Source: an uncultured Porphyromonas sp. (GTDB taxonomy: Bacteria; Bacteroidota; Bacteroidia; Bacteroidales; Porphyromonadaceae). Taken from it: a stretch of DNA of 42,421 bases. The notes under the pieces were generated by a model. It saw only the letters and a program-made list of their open reading frames with translations. It was not told the origin of the DNA and ran no database searches. The stretch spans positions 1 through 42,421 of the forward strand of contig NZ_CALHVI010000010.1 of NCBI RefSeq assembly GCF_938039215.1, in the 5' to 3' direction. The position numbers and the translations under genes are program-made. Positions within the stretch are counted from its first letter, which is position 1, and every line of letters starts with the position of its first letter. Below, in pieces: positions 15,099-24,389 of the stretch.

Positions 15099-16565
15099 AT
15101 GGACAAAGATAGAAATTATTATTACATGCCGTATACCGCCCTCATCAGCAACCTCCGTGCACTCCCTCAAGAGACCCTCACGAGTGACCAGCGGGAAGCC
15201 CTCCTTAGCCTCCTTGATTACCTCGAAGAGCCCTCACCCTATGCCCTCTATCTCCTTACTGGCTATGCAGGTACGGGGAAGACCTACCTCCTTCGCTCCA
15301 TCACGGAGGCGGCTACCAAGGCGGGACTACATGTAGAGCTCATGGCCTCTACGGGGCGAGCTGCTAAGGTGCTTACGGGAGCGACGGGTCGTCAGGCTTC
15401 GACCATCCATCGTACTATATATAGGGCTTCGACTCAGCTGCAGGAGGAGGGCGGGAGCTTCCAGCTAGGGCGAGCTTCGGGAGGGCGACCTACACTCTTC
15501 ATCGTGGACGAAGCATCGATGATCTCGGGCGATACGGGAGAAGTAACCCCTTTTGGTTCGGGCAATCTCCTGGATGATCTCCTTGCCTATGTGTGGTCAG
15601 CAGATGAGAGTAAGCTGATCCTCGTAGGGGATACCGCTCAGCTCCCTCCCGTAGGGACTCCGCTGAGTGATGCCCTAAATGCCGAGGTGCTCACCTCTCG
15701 CTACGGGCTCGGGGTCTATGGCACGGAGCTACGTGAGGTCGTGCGTCAGAAGAAGGGAGGCATCCTACACAATGCGACCCAACTCCGTGAACTCCTCGAG
15801 GACTCAGCCGACCTTGATCCCGAGGAGCTTCTCCCGATCCATCTTGAGACCGAAGGATGGCGTGGGATCTTCGCCGTAGATCCTGGCGAGTTTATCAATA
15901 CCATAGATGAGGCCTATCGGCGCTATGGGATGGAGGAGTGCCTAGTCATCTGCCCCTCCAACAAGAAGGCACTGGAGTGCAACCATGCCATCCGATCTGC
16001 TGTCCTCTACTACGAAGAGGAGGCGGTAGTACGTGGGGAGCGACTCATCGTAGCCCGCAACAACTATCACTATACCAAGCGACGAGATCACTCCGACTTC
16101 ATCGCCAATGGGGAGACGATCGAGGTGCAGCGACTTGGGCGACACTATTATGAGTATGGGCTCCACTTCGCAGATGCTACGATCTACCTACCTGATCGGG
16201 ATGAAGAGCTGGAGGTGCGTCTCCTGCTCTCCTGCCTTGAGGAGCCCACACCACAGCGCACGCAGGAGCAGCGTCAGCAGCTCTTCGAGCAGATAGCAGC
16301 CGACTACGCAGACATCCCTTCGCTCACCGACCGCAGACGGGCGATCCGCCGAGATCCCTTCTGGGGGGCACTTGAGGTCAAGTATGGTTATGCGGTCACA
16401 GCCCACAAGGCGCAAGGGGGGCAGTGGTCTTGTGTCTTCGTTGACCTTAGCCTAGTCGGGTACCTCCCCGAGGATAGGAATATGGTGCGCTGGATCTATA
16501 CCGCCCTTACCCGAGCTACGAAGCGTGTCTATCTGGTGGCCTTTCCCCCAGAGCTGGTGGACTGA
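15099..16565 (+). CDS. RecD/Pif1-like superfamily 1 DNA helicase
   Basis: A 488-residue ATP-dependent helicase of the AAA_30 plus UvrD_C_2 type. Motif I is LTGYAGTGKTYLLRS (about residues 53-67), motif Ia 'VELMASTGRAAKVL', a second conserved block 'ASTIHRTIYR', the Walker B equivalent 'LFIVDEASMIS' (about residues 130-140), motif III 'LILVGDTAQLPPVG', and C-terminal motifs 'VKYGYAVTAHKAQGGQW' and 'RWIYTALTRATKRVYLVAFP'. It is shorter than RecD2 and lacks the N-terminal RecBCD-interacting domain. It is probably the stand-alone helicase common in Bacteroidota, of uncertain role in repair or recombination. Start ATG at 15099; a second Met at codon 10 (MPYTALISNL) is possible because a -7-like TAACTTCA lies only 2 bp before the first ATG. 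Confidence 0.9.
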   Translation: MDKDRNYYYMPYTALISNLRALPQETLTSDQREALLSLLDYLEEPSPYALYLLTGYAGTGKTYLLRSITEAATKAGLHVELMASTGRAAKVLTGATGRQASTIHRTIYRASTQLQEEGGSFQLGRASGGRPTLFIVDEASMISGDTGEVTPFGSGNLLDDLLAYVWSADESKLILVGDTAQLPPVGTPLSDALNAEVLTSRYGLGVYGTELREVVRQKKGGILHNATQLRELLEDSADLDPEELLPIHLETEGWRGIFAVDPGEFINTIDEAYRRYGMEECLVICPSNKKALECNHAIRSAVLYYEEEAVVRGERLIVARNNYHYTKRRDHSDFIANGETIEVQRLGRHYYEYGLHFADATIYLPDRDEELEVRLLLSCLEEPTPQRTQEQRQQLFEQIAADYADIPSLTDRRRAIRRDPFWGALEVKYGYAVTAHKAQGGQWSCVFVDLSLVGYLPEDRNMVRWIYTALTRATKRVYLVAFPPELVD

Positions 16566-16631
16566 TCCGCTATACCTATACCTTCCGTAAGTTTATACTC
16601 CTCTGTAGGGGGCTCCCATGGCATAAAAATA

Positions 16632-16720
16632 GACCCCATTCATAGGTGACAAAGGCGACCCATGCATGGGTCGCCTTTGTCACCTATGAATGGGGCCCTC
16701 GAGGGACCCATGAATGGGTA
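16632..16720. repeat. Family A palindrome array containing a perfect 62-bp palindrome
   Basis: Four units: GACCCCATTCATAGGTG (16632), GACCCATGCATGGGTC (16657), CACCTATGAATGGGGC (16681) and GACCCATGAATGGGTA (16705). Spacers are ACAAAGGC, GCCTTTGT and CCTCGAGG. Unit 3 is the reverse complement of unit 1, and spacer 2 is the reverse complement of spacer 1, so 16634-16695 is a perfect palindrome centred on unit 2. Spacer 3 is itself palindromic. The array lies between convergent genes and could act as a two-way terminator, though it has no T-run. Confidence 0.92.
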
Positions 16721-16723
16721 GTC

Positions 16724-19000
16724 CTACTGACTCAAGGCTTGGGAGAAGGAGTAGGGTCGAGCGTCACGCTGTGTCCCCCAGCGTGAGGGCTGGTCTCCGA
16801 GCTTGAAGGAGAGCGTCCCCCCCTTTAGTAGCTCCGTGTAGTCAAGATAGGTTTTATCCCAGCTCTTGCCATTGAAATGAAGCGATTGGATATAGGGATG
16901 CTTCGTTTCGGAGGCCTTAATGAGAAGCTCTCGCCCCTCGGAGAGTCGTAGCCGTACCTCACGGAAGTAGGGCGTGCCGATGGCATATTGTCCCAGAGCT
17001 GGGGTGACGGGGTAGAAGCCCAGAGCAGAGAAGACATACCAAGCAGAGGTCTGCCCATTGTCCTCGTCACCACAGTAGCCATCAGGACGATCCGAGTAGA
17101 GCTTATCCATAACTCGACGTACCCAGTGCTGGGTCTTCCACGGCTCTGCAGCATAGTTATAGAGGTAGATCATGTGCTGGATGGGCTGATTGCCGTGGGC
17201 ATAGTTGCCCATATCCATGATCTGCATCTCTCGGATCTCATGGATGACGAAGCCGTAGTAGCTATCATCGAAGACGGGAGGGAGCGTGAAGATGCTATCT
17301 AGCTTCTGAGTGAAGGTCTTGTCTCCCCCCATCAGGTCGATGAGCCCTTGGATATCATGGAAGACGGACCAACTGTAGTGTAGCGAATTACCTTCGGTGA
17401 AGGCATCCCCCCACTTGAAGACCGAGAAGGGGCTCTGGAAGCTCCCATCCTTCTTGCGCCCACGCATCCAGCCTAGGCTGGGGTCGTAGAGTTTCTGATA
17501 GTTGAGTGCTCGCTGGCGATAGAGAGCTAGGTCAGCTTCTCTTGCTCCAGCCTTCTTCAGGGCTTGGAGGATGCACCAGTCGTCATAGGCATATTCGAGG
17601 CTGCGTGCAGCATGCTCATTGATCCCGACATCTGAGGGGATGTAGCCCAGAGCATTGTAGTACTTGTAGCCGAGTCTACCTGTGGAGCGGATCGTCGGAT
17701 GCTCATTGTTCGCTCCATGGAGGAGGGCTTGGATGAGTTCCTTGGGATCGATCTTCCCCAGCCCCTTGAGATAAGCATCGGTGATGACGGAGGCCGAATT
17801 GTTCCCCACCATGCAGTCACGGTGTCCAGGGCTTGCCCATTCGGGGAAGAAGCCACTTTCCCGATAAGCATTCATCAGCCCTTCTGCCATCTTCGCTCCC
17901 TCCTCAGGATAGACGAGGTGGATGAGGGGCATGAGGGCACGGAAGGTATCCCAATAGCCCGTGTCCGTATAGAGATAGCCTGCACGTACCTCCCCGCTGT
18001 AGGGGCTGTAGTGGAGTACCTCGCCCTTGGGGCTGATCTCATAGAAGCGACGAGGGAAGAGCAGAGAGCGATAGAGACAGCTGTAGAAGGTCTTCATGCG
18101 CTCCTCGGAGTCGGTGACAGAGATGCGACTCAGCTCCTTCTCCCACACGGCTCTCCCCTCGGCTCGTACCTCGGCATAGGAGCGATGATTGACTTCCTGA
18201 AGGTTGGTCATCGCCTGCTCGGGACTGATGAATGAAGAGGCGATGTAGAAGGTCGTCGTGGGCTCCTTGCTCTCGCTGAGATTGACAGCTAGGAGGGCAT
18301 GTCTCCCTCCCTTGCCTGTCCTTTGCTCTCGGAGCACCGAGCGGATAGGCTGGGTGAAGCGTACGACGAAGTAATTGGCGAAGCCTCGAGGCACACCTCC
18401 ACTATTCTTACGACTGATGCCTACGAGGGTATGGGGATCCTTCTGCTGGAGCTCCGAGCCCGAATCAAAGGCATCGATGAGGATCCATCGCTCCTCAGCA
18501 GACGCTTGCTTAGAGAACTCGACCTCGAAGACTGCAGCACGCTCCGTCGGGGCGAAGCGTACACGTGTGTCGTAGTCCGCTAGATAGACTTCATAGGCAT
18601 AGGGTCGTGCCTCTTCGGCCTTGTGGCTGAACCATGAGGCTCGCTTCTCTTCATCGAAGAGGGGCTTCTTCCCCGTTTGGGGGAGGAGGGAGAACTGCCC
18701 ATAGTCGTTGATCCAAGGGCTAGGCTGGTGGGTCTGCTTGAAGCCTCGGATCTTCGTCGCTTGATAGCTATACTGCCAGCCATCCCCCATCTTGCCCGTC
18801 TGAGGGGTCCAGCTATTCATCCCCCAGGGGCGGGAGATGATGGGGTAGGTATTCCCCGAGCTTAGGGTGAAGTCACTCTGCGTGCCGACAAGCGGACTGA
18901 CGAGATCTACGTAAAAGGTGGATGGTGCTTGCTGGGCGCTTAGTCCAAGATAAGCCGAGAGGCTAAGGGCTAAGCCAAGGTGTCGGAGGTATTTCTTCAT
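16724..19000 (-). CDS. GH92 family alpha-mannosidase, secreted
   Basis: Exo-acting, calcium-dependent alpha-mannosidase that trims alpha-linked mannose, for example from host N-glycans. The 758 residues begin with a signal peptide (MKKYLRHLGLALSLSAYLGL, cleavage near SAQQ). Family hallmarks are 'VSPLVGTQ' and 'GNTYPIISRPWGMNSWTPQT' near the N-terminus, 'YWDTFRALMPL', 'LEYAYDDWCILQ' near the middle, and 'GYCGDEDNGQTSAWYVFSAL' with the catalytic-site acidic residues at about 644-650, followed by 'GFYPVTPALGQYAIGTPYF'. No SusC/SusD pair is nearby, so this is a lone enzyme, not part of a classical polysaccharide utilisation locus. It lies 61 bp downstream of the lytic transglycosylase gene. Confidence 0.95.
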   Translation of the reverse strand: MKKYLRHLGLALSLSAYLGLSAQQAPSTFYVDLVSPLVGTQSDFTLSSGNTYPIISRPWGMNSWTPQTGKMGDGWQYSYQATKIRGFKQTHQPSPWINDYGQFSLLPQTGKKPLFDEEKRASWFSHKAEEARPYAYEVYLADYDTRVRFAPTERAAVFEVEFSKQASAEERWILIDAFDSGSELQQKDPHTLVGISRKNSGGVPRGFANYFVVRFTQPIRSVLREQRTGKGGRHALLAVNLSESKEPTTTFYIASSFISPEQAMTNLQEVNHRSYAEVRAEGRAVWEKELSRISVTDSEERMKTFYSCLYRSLLFPRRFYEISPKGEVLHYSPYSGEVRAGYLYTDTGYWDTFRALMPLIHLVYPEEGAKMAEGLMNAYRESGFFPEWASPGHRDCMVGNNSASVITDAYLKGLGKIDPKELIQALLHGANNEHPTIRSTGRLGYKYYNALGYIPSDVGINEHAARSLEYAYDDWCILQALKKAGAREADLALYRQRALNYQKLYDPSLGWMRGRKKDGSFQSPFSVFKWGDAFTEGNSLHYSWSVFHDIQGLIDLMGGDKTFTQKLDSIFTLPPVFDDSYYGFVIHEIREMQIMDMGNYAHGNQPIQHMIYLYNYAAEPWKTQHWVRRVMDKLYSDRPDGYCGDEDNGQTSAWYVFSALGFYPVTPALGQYAIGTPYFREVRLRLSEGRELLIKASETKHPYIQSLHFNGKSWDKTYLDYTELLKGGTLSFKLGDQPSRWGTQRDARPYSFSQALSQ

Positions 19001-19061
19001 AGGGCCTGTGGAGCTAGAGATAGCAGTGCTGTCTCGTAGAGGTGGTATGTGTGTGGAGCTA

Positions 19062-20585
19062 CTAGTTGCTTCGGCTCTGGTAGTTGTGGTAGCGTGCTAT
19101 GACCTGCTGGACATAGCCTGCTACGCCCTTGCCTCTGAGGTAACCAGCACGGCAGACGGGATCATTGTAGTACTTAGCTTCGCTCTTGAGTCGGAGAGCG
19201 GTCTCGATACCTCCTTCCCATTTGTCAGAGGCATAGCCGTACTTCTGAGCTAGACGTATGGCATCTTGTAGGTGTGCAGGACCAGCGTTGTAGGCGGCAA
19301 GGGTGACCTTGATGCGCTCCTCTCGATTGGTGATCTGGTTGATGAAGAGCGCATCGATGGAGCGGAGACAGTCTACGGCGACACGTACCGATACAGCAGG
19401 GTCGAGGAGCTGTTTGGTGTTCGCCCCATAGATCTTACCCGTGCGAGGCATGATGCCCATGAGCCCTCTTGCCCCAGACCAGCCGACGACCTCTGGACGG
19501 AAGTTTGACTCTTGATAAGCGATGGAGGCGAGTACCTGCCAAGGCCAACCGATACGCTGCGCTTCTCGCTCGAAGAGTTTGTCGAAGGATGAGATCCCGT
19601 AGCTCCCTTGGGGGAAGCTTCCATGGGTGTGGGTGGCTGGGGACTCTGTGGGGGAGGAAGGTTGCTTCCCACGTCCTCGCTCTGAGCGTCCTTGTTTAGG
19701 AGAGGGGGCTGGTAGCTCCTCTTCGGGTGCCACCTTGCTGAGCTCAAAGTAGCGCTTATAGATCTGGCGGAAGCTCTCATCCTCTGGGATGTCTTTAGCC
19801 CATTGGTCTAGCGCTTCAGCTAGCCCAATAGCCTCCGAGGAGGTGAACCAGCGTAGTCGCTGGGCAAAGCCCACTTCCAGCGAGATGTCGATCCCTGGAT
19901 AGTAGGTCTTGGTGAGCTTAGCTAGGTCTTCGTCAGCGATGGTATAGTTGATCTCTCGGGAGGCAACTTGAGCGATGAGGTCCTCGGTATTGACCGTATC
20001 TGCGTCGATGACTCGCAGGCGGATCTTACCCCCAAGTTGCTCCTCAAGGCGCTCCATACGCCCTTCGGCACGAGAGCCCGAGAGGACAGTCACCTCCTGA
20101 CCAAGTAGCCCCGTCACATCCCTCAGATAGGGGACACTATCCCCTGCTGTCTCTCGACGCTGTACGAGGACTAGTCCCGAGAGGCTCTCTGGTCCAGCGA
20201 AGCGGAAGCGCTCCTTAGCAGAGTGCGTCACCGCATGGGGTGTGATACAGAGATCGACTCGCCCTCGCTCGACCATCTCCTCTGCTTCCTCCATGCTGTG
20301 GGTGACATAGAGCTTCATCGGCAGGCGACGGCTACGTGCGAAGAGCTGGATGAGCTCATACTGATAGCCCATGGGCTCATCTCGGTAGGTGAAGAAGGTC
20401 GTAGCACCCGAGAGCGTCACGACACGAAGGGTGTCGGGTAGGCGCATACGTTGAGCTTCGAGCTCCTGCTCAGTGGCCTGCCGAGTGCGGAGTCTAAGGA
20501 GATAGCCAGTCCCCAGAGCTACAGCTATCTCTAAGGCCAAGAAGAGGGTCGGACGAGGAAGTCTGGATAGGAATCTTTGGATCAT
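19062..20585 (-). CDS. mltF: MltF-like membrane-bound lytic murein transglycosylase
   Basis: A two-domain peptidoglycan enzyme. Residues 11-31 form an N-terminal membrane anchor. Residues about 52-285 are a periplasmic SBP_bac_3 solute-binding domain (LRVVTLSGATTFFTYRDEPM..., ...VDLCITPHAVTHSAKERF). A low-complexity linker follows at about 286-328, then an SLT domain from about 332 to the end. The catalytic glutamate is E359 in SIAYQESNF, followed by 'SGARGLMGIMPRTGK' and 'VTLAAYNAGPAHLQDA', the conserved SLT blocks. In E. coli MltF the solute-binding domain regulates the lytic domain. The gene sits 28 bp downstream of rlmD on the same strand. Length (507) is normal. Confidence 0.92.
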   Translation of the reverse strand: MIQRFLSRLPRPTLFLALEIAVALGTGYLLRLRTRQATEQELEAQRMRLPDTLRVVTLSGATTFFTYRDEPMGYQYELIQLFARSRRLPMKLYVTHSMEEAEEMVERGRVDLCITPHAVTHSAKERFRFAGPESLSGLVLVQRRETAGDSVPYLRDVTGLLGQEVTVLSGSRAEGRMERLEEQLGGKIRLRVIDADTVNTEDLIAQVASREINYTIADEDLAKLTKTYYPGIDISLEVGFAQRLRWFTSSEAIGLAEALDQWAKDIPEDESFRQIYKRYFELSKVAPEEELPAPSPKQGRSERGRGKQPSSPTESPATHTHGSFPQGSYGISSFDKLFEREAQRIGWPWQVLASIAYQESNFRPEVVGWSGARGLMGIMPRTGKIYGANTKQLLDPAVSVRVAVDCLRSIDALFINQITNREERIKVTLAAYNAGPAHLQDAIRLAQKYGYASDKWEGGIETALRLKSEAKYYNDPVCRAGYLRGKGVAGYVQQVIARYHNYQSRSN

Positions 20586-20613
20586 AGGATAGCCGTAGAT
20601 GAAGGGTGAGGGG

Positions 20614-22053
20614 CTAGAGACGAACGAGCTGTACTACGTTCTCTATATGATGCGTGTGGGGGAACATGTCCACCGCACGAGACTTCGTCACCTGATACAT
20701 CCCTGAGGCGGTCAGGAGCTGTAGGTCACGAGCTTGAGTCGCAGGATTGCAGCTGACATAGACGATACGTCGTGGCGCAGCCCTGAGGATCGTCGTGATG
20801 ACATCTTCGTGCATCCCTGCACGAGGCGGGTCGGTGATGATGACATCGGGTGCTCCGTGCTGAGCGATGAAGTCTTCGGTCAGAATATCCTTCATGTCGC
20901 CTGCATAGAAGAGCGTGTTGTCGATCTGATTGACCGTGCTATTGATTCGGGCATCTTCGATCGCCTCGGGTACGTATTCGATCCCGACGACCGAGCTACA
21001 CTGGCGAGCGACGAAGTTGGCGATCGTCCCCGTCCCCGTATAGAGGTCATAGACACGCTCTGAGCCTGTAAGTTCGGCGAACTCCCGAGCTACCTTGTAG
21101 AGCTCATAGGCCTGAAGGCTATTGGTCTGGTAGAAGGACTTGGGGCCGATACGGAAGCGTAGTCCCTCCATCTCCTCCTCGATATAGTCTCGCCCATAGA
21201 AGCAATGGATCTCTTGGTCGCCGATCGTATCATTGCACTTGCCGTTGATGACATAGAGCAGGGAGGTGATCTCAGGGAAGCGCTTTTGGATCGCTGTAAG
21301 TAGAGCCGTACGAGCCTCTTCATCCTCACGGAAGAAGACTACTACGACCATCGTCTCACCCGTGGAGGTGGTGCGTAGCATCAGGGTACGCATGAGCCCC
21401 TCCTGCTTACGTAGATCGAAGTAAGGATAGGCTTCGGGTCGGGCTAGGCAGTAGTCACGAACGAAGAGGCGGATCTCATCCATGATCGTAGCGCCCAGAT
21501 GACAGATGTCGATATCTAGCACCTTGTCGAACATCCCAGGGAGGTGATACCCAAGTCCCGATAGCTCACTCGCAGAGGGAGGTGTGGGAAGCGCATGAAT
21601 ACGATCCATCTCCTCGGGGAAGAGCCAACGCTTGTGACTGAAGGTGAACTCCAGCTTGTTGCGGTAGCGCTCCGTTTGCTTCGAGCCTAGGATGGGGAGA
21701 TATTCACCGACGGGTACCTTCCCGATGCGCTCTAGGGCATCACGGACGACTTGAGCCTTACTCTCCAGCTGAAGAGAGTAGGGGAGGTGCTGCCACTTAC
21801 ATCCCCCACAGACGGTGAAGTGGGAGCAGATGGGAGTGATGCGCTGGGGGGATGGAGTCGTGAGACGTGCGATCTTACCCTCCATGAAGCTGTTCTTCTT
21901 CTTCGTGATCTGGATGTCACAGATGTCACCAGGTGCAGCAAAGGGTACAAAGAGGACCTTGCCCTCGACATGCGTCAGGGCTTTCCCTTCACTTGCAAGA
22001 CCTGTGATGGATACTCTCTCTAGGAGAGGAAGCTCTTTCTTCTTTCGTGCCAA
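20614..22053 (-). CDS. rlmD: 23S rRNA (uracil-1939 C5)-methyltransferase RlmD
   Basis: RumA/RlmD-family SAM-dependent RNA methyltransferase, 479 residues. An N-terminal TRAM domain (about residues 10-65, LERVSITGLASEGKALTHVE...) is followed by the iron-sulfur cysteines (CSHFTVCGGCKWQH, with a later Cys in 'DIDICHLG'). The SAM domain has 'VYDLYTGTGTIANFVARQC', 'DPPRAGMHEDV' and the catalytic cysteine in 'YVSCNPATQARDL'. The start is TTG at 22053; no in-frame ATG is available close upstream and the product begins as the family does. Bacteroidota often carry several RumA-like paralogues, so the exact target uridine is inferred from family. Confidence 0.92.
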   Translation of the reverse strand: MARKKKELPLLERVSITGLASEGKALTHVEGKVLFVPFAAPGDICDIQITKKKNSFMEGKIARLTTPSPQRITPICSHFTVCGGCKWQHLPYSLQLESKAQVVRDALERIGKVPVGEYLPILGSKQTERYRNKLEFTFSHKRWLFPEEMDRIHALPTPPSASELSGLGYHLPGMFDKVLDIDICHLGATIMDEIRLFVRDYCLARPEAYPYFDLRKQEGLMRTLMLRTTSTGETMVVVVFFREDEEARTALLTAIQKRFPEITSLLYVINGKCNDTIGDQEIHCFYGRDYIEEEMEGLRFRIGPKSFYQTNSLQAYELYKVAREFAELTGSERVYDLYTGTGTIANFVARQCSSVVGIEYVPEAIEDARINSTVNQIDNTLFYAGDMKDILTEDFIAQHGAPDVIITDPPRAGMHEDVITTILRAAPRRIVYVSCNPATQARDLQLLTASGMYQVTKSRAVDMFPHTHHIENVVQLVRL

Positions 22054-22226
22054 TGAATATGATAAACCGTTTGTTGTGGTAGGAAATGATGCGTCTTGAT
22101 CCTCGTAGGTGGAGCTGAGGACTAGTCATTTCAGTCCTGCCTTTGCTCAAGATGATCAAGTAAGTATGGAGACTGCTCCATAGATCGGTGCCCCATCTAA
22201 GAGCTGGGGGCATCTCTAAAGTAGAG

Positions 22227-22292
22227 AGCCCAAAGCCTCAAGAGGGGAGAGCTGGTTTCTGATAGCTCGCATCCCTATGGGGGCTTTGGGCT
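22227..22292 (-). terminator. Hairpin downstream of glmM
   Basis: AGCCCAAAGCC (22227-22237) pairs perfectly with GGCTTTGGGCT (22282-22292), 9 bp past the glmM stop on the minus strand, with a loop of about 44 nt. Probably the end of the pyrH-to-glmM transcription unit. The rest of the 22054-22300 gap shows nothing else. Confidence 0.65.
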
Positions 22293-22300
22293 TCGATCTC

Positions 22301-23695
22301 TTAGTCGAGATAAGAGAGGAGGGTAGCCTTGAATTCGTCGGCTAGAGCCTGAGCTTCCTCAGTAGAGGGAGCTTCGGTGTAGATACGGATGATGGGCTCT
22401 GTATTACTTCTGCGTACATGCACCCACTGAGTAGGTAGGTCGATCTTCACCCCATCGATGAGGTTGATCGTACCCTTGTCTTGATATTCTTGGGCAAGAC
22501 GGGTGAGTAGAGCTTCTGTATCGACACCTGCTGGTAGATCGACACGCTGCTTGCTCATGTAGTAGTCTGGGTAGCTAGCTCGGAGCTCACTGACCTTCTT
22601 CCCGCTCTTAGCTAGGAGTGAGAGGAAGAGAGCGATGCCTACGAGGGCATCACGACCATAGTGAAGCTCAGGGTAGATCACTCCACCATTCCCTTCTCCT
22701 CCGATAAGGGCTCCGGTCTCCTTCATCTTAGTGACGACATTGACCTCACCGACGGCTGCTGCTGTGTAGGAGCCTCCATGACGCTCTGTCACATCTCTTA
22801 GGGCACGGGTCGAGCTGAGGTTTGATACCGTATTCCCTCCGCCATTGAGTGAGAGAAGGTAGTCTGCTACCGCTACGAGGGTATATTCCTCTCCGAAGAA
22901 CGTACCCCGCTCATCGATGATCGCTAGACGGTCTACATCAGGGTCGACTACGAAGCCTACATCTACTTGGCTCGTCCCGATGGCGGAGCAGATATCGACG
23001 AGGTGCTCGGGTAGAGGCTCGGGGTTATGTGCGAAGTGTCCCGTAGGCTCTGCATTGAGTGCTGTGACATGATCAACACCCAAAGCCTTGAAGAGTGCAG
23101 GGAGAGCGATCCCTCCCACAGAGTTGACGCTATCGAAGGCTACACGGAAGTTCGCTCTACGGATAGCTTCGACATCGACTGCGGGTAGGGCTAGGACAGC
23201 TTGGATATGATCATCAAGGTAGCTCTCTTCGCTCAGGAGCGTACCGATCTCATCGACCTCAGCGAAGTCAAAGTCCTGATGCTCTGCTAGACGGAGGATC
23301 TCCTTACCGTCAGCATCGCTGAGGAACACTCCTCGTCCGTTGAGTAGCTTCAGCGCATTCCACTGCTTGGGGTTGTGGCTCGCCGTGAGGATGATCCCTC
23401 CATCGGCCTCTTTCCCCGTGACAGCCATCTCAGTCGTCGGTGTCGTAGCTAGACCAATATCGATGACATCGCAGCCCATACCGATGAGCGTGCCTGTGAC
23501 GATACGGTTGACCATGATGCCAGAGATACGGGCATCTCTACCTACTACGATCAGGGGACGTGACTTCCCCGTGTGCTTCCTGATAAACTCAGCATAGGCG
23601 GCAGTGAACTGAGCCGTGCTGACGGGATTGAGCCCATCGGACACGTGCCCCCCTATGGTGCCTCGGATGCCTGAGATGGATTTGATGAGTGTCAT
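22301..23695 (-). CDS. glmM: Phosphoglucosamine mutase (phosphohexomutase family)
   Basis: Converts glucosamine-6-phosphate to glucosamine-1-phosphate for peptidoglycan and lipid A precursors. The 464 residues have the alpha-D-phosphohexomutase order: ISGIRGTIGGHVSDGLNP at the N-terminus, the phosphoserine loop 'ILTASHNPKQWNALK' (about residues 98-112), the Mg loop 'VDPDVDRLAIIDERG', the sugar loop 'GGEGNGGVIYPELHYGRDALV' and the phosphate-binding 'RRSNTEPIIRIYTEA' at the C-terminus. 'GEGNGG' favours glucosamine mutase in Bacteroidota annotation, but phosphomannomutase activity cannot be excluded. Only 9 bp separate it from the upstream lipoprotein gene. Confidence 0.92.
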   Translation of the reverse strand: MTLIKSISGIRGTIGGHVSDGLNPVSTAQFTAAYAEFIRKHTGKSRPLIVVGRDARISGIMVNRIVTGTLIGMGCDVIDIGLATTPTTEMAVTGKEADGGIILTASHNPKQWNALKLLNGRGVFLSDADGKEILRLAEHQDFDFAEVDEIGTLLSEESYLDDHIQAVLALPAVDVEAIRRANFRVAFDSVNSVGGIALPALFKALGVDHVTALNAEPTGHFAHNPEPLPEHLVDICSAIGTSQVDVGFVVDPDVDRLAIIDERGTFFGEEYTLVAVADYLLSLNGGGNTVSNLSSTRALRDVTERHGGSYTAAAVGEVNVVTKMKETGALIGGEGNGGVIYPELHYGRDALVGIALFLSLLAKSGKKVSELRASYPDYYMSKQRVDLPAGVDTEALLTRLAQEYQDKGTINLIDGVKIDLPTQWVHVRRSNTEPIIRIYTEAPSTEEAQALADEFKATLLSYLD

Positions 23696-23704
23696 ATATA
23701 TGGA

Positions 23705-24346
23705 TTATTGCTTAGGCTTTTCGTAGAAGACGTACGAAGCTCTCTGTACGTAGATGCTATTCCCTGCGGTATAGTTCTGTGATGGACCGAGTTCGAAGGG
23801 GATGATGAGCTCTACTACAGCTCCGTTACCAAGGAGGGACATAGGGAAGGCTACACCTTCACAGATAAGGTTGTCGTAGGCTGTACTTAGTCCTCCATCG
23901 TGGATCGGGCTGTAGTGCACCGTCCCATCGCTACTGTACTGGGAGATATAGCGGAAGAGAAGAGGACGAACCCCTGCTTCGCTTATGTTGTCGAACTCTG
24001 CACCCTTCGCCTGCGAGTCATTGAAGAAGTAGCCTTTGATCTCTACTGCTACGACGGTCTTACCGACCTCGGGGCGTGCGCCACCCTTGTCGATGACACG
24101 GAGGTAGAGCCCATTGGAGAGCTTGTAGAAGACATTGGGGTCAATAGTCTCGGGGAGGGTCTCATCACCTCGGTTGACGATTCTGAATGAGGATTCCTTG
24201 ATCAGACGATCTATGGCACGTCGCTGCTCCTTCTTGAGCTGTGAGAGGGGCTTGACGGTACGATTCTTCTTGCAGCTACCTAGAGCGAGTAGTGGGATGA
24301 GTAGCAAGAGGACGAGGGTGATACGATGAGAGAAGAGTCTATTCAT
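23705..24346 (-). CDS. DUF4827-family lipoprotein
   Basis: A 213-residue lipoprotein. The signal peptide (MNRLFSHRITLVLLLLIPLL) ends in the lipobox LGSC, giving a lipid-modified cysteine at about residue 25. The mature part begins with a basic helix (QLKKEQRRAIDRLIKES) and continues into a beta-rich region 'NVFYKLSNGLYLRVIDKGG', 'GKTVVAVEIKGYFF', ending 'NGAVVELIIPFELGPSQNYT'. The fold resembles FKBP-type domains and the family is usually called DUF4827; no enzymatic activity is demonstrated. The neighbouring glmM gene downstream (9 bp) is a partnership I recall in other Bacteroidales. Confidence 0.8.
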   Translation of the reverse strand: MNRLFSHRITLVLLLLIPLLALGSCKKNRTVKPLSQLKKEQRRAIDRLIKESSFRIVNRGDETLPETIDPNVFYKLSNGLYLRVIDKGGARPEVGKTVVAVEIKGYFFNDSQAKGAEFDNISEAGVRPLLFRYISQYSSDGTVHYSPIHDGGLSTAYDNLICEGVAFPMSLLGNGAVVELIIPFELGPSQNYTAGNSIYVQRASYVFYEKPKQ

Positions 24347-24389
24347 TGTGATTATGGAGTATGCTACTTGATGATGAGGCTATCTTATC

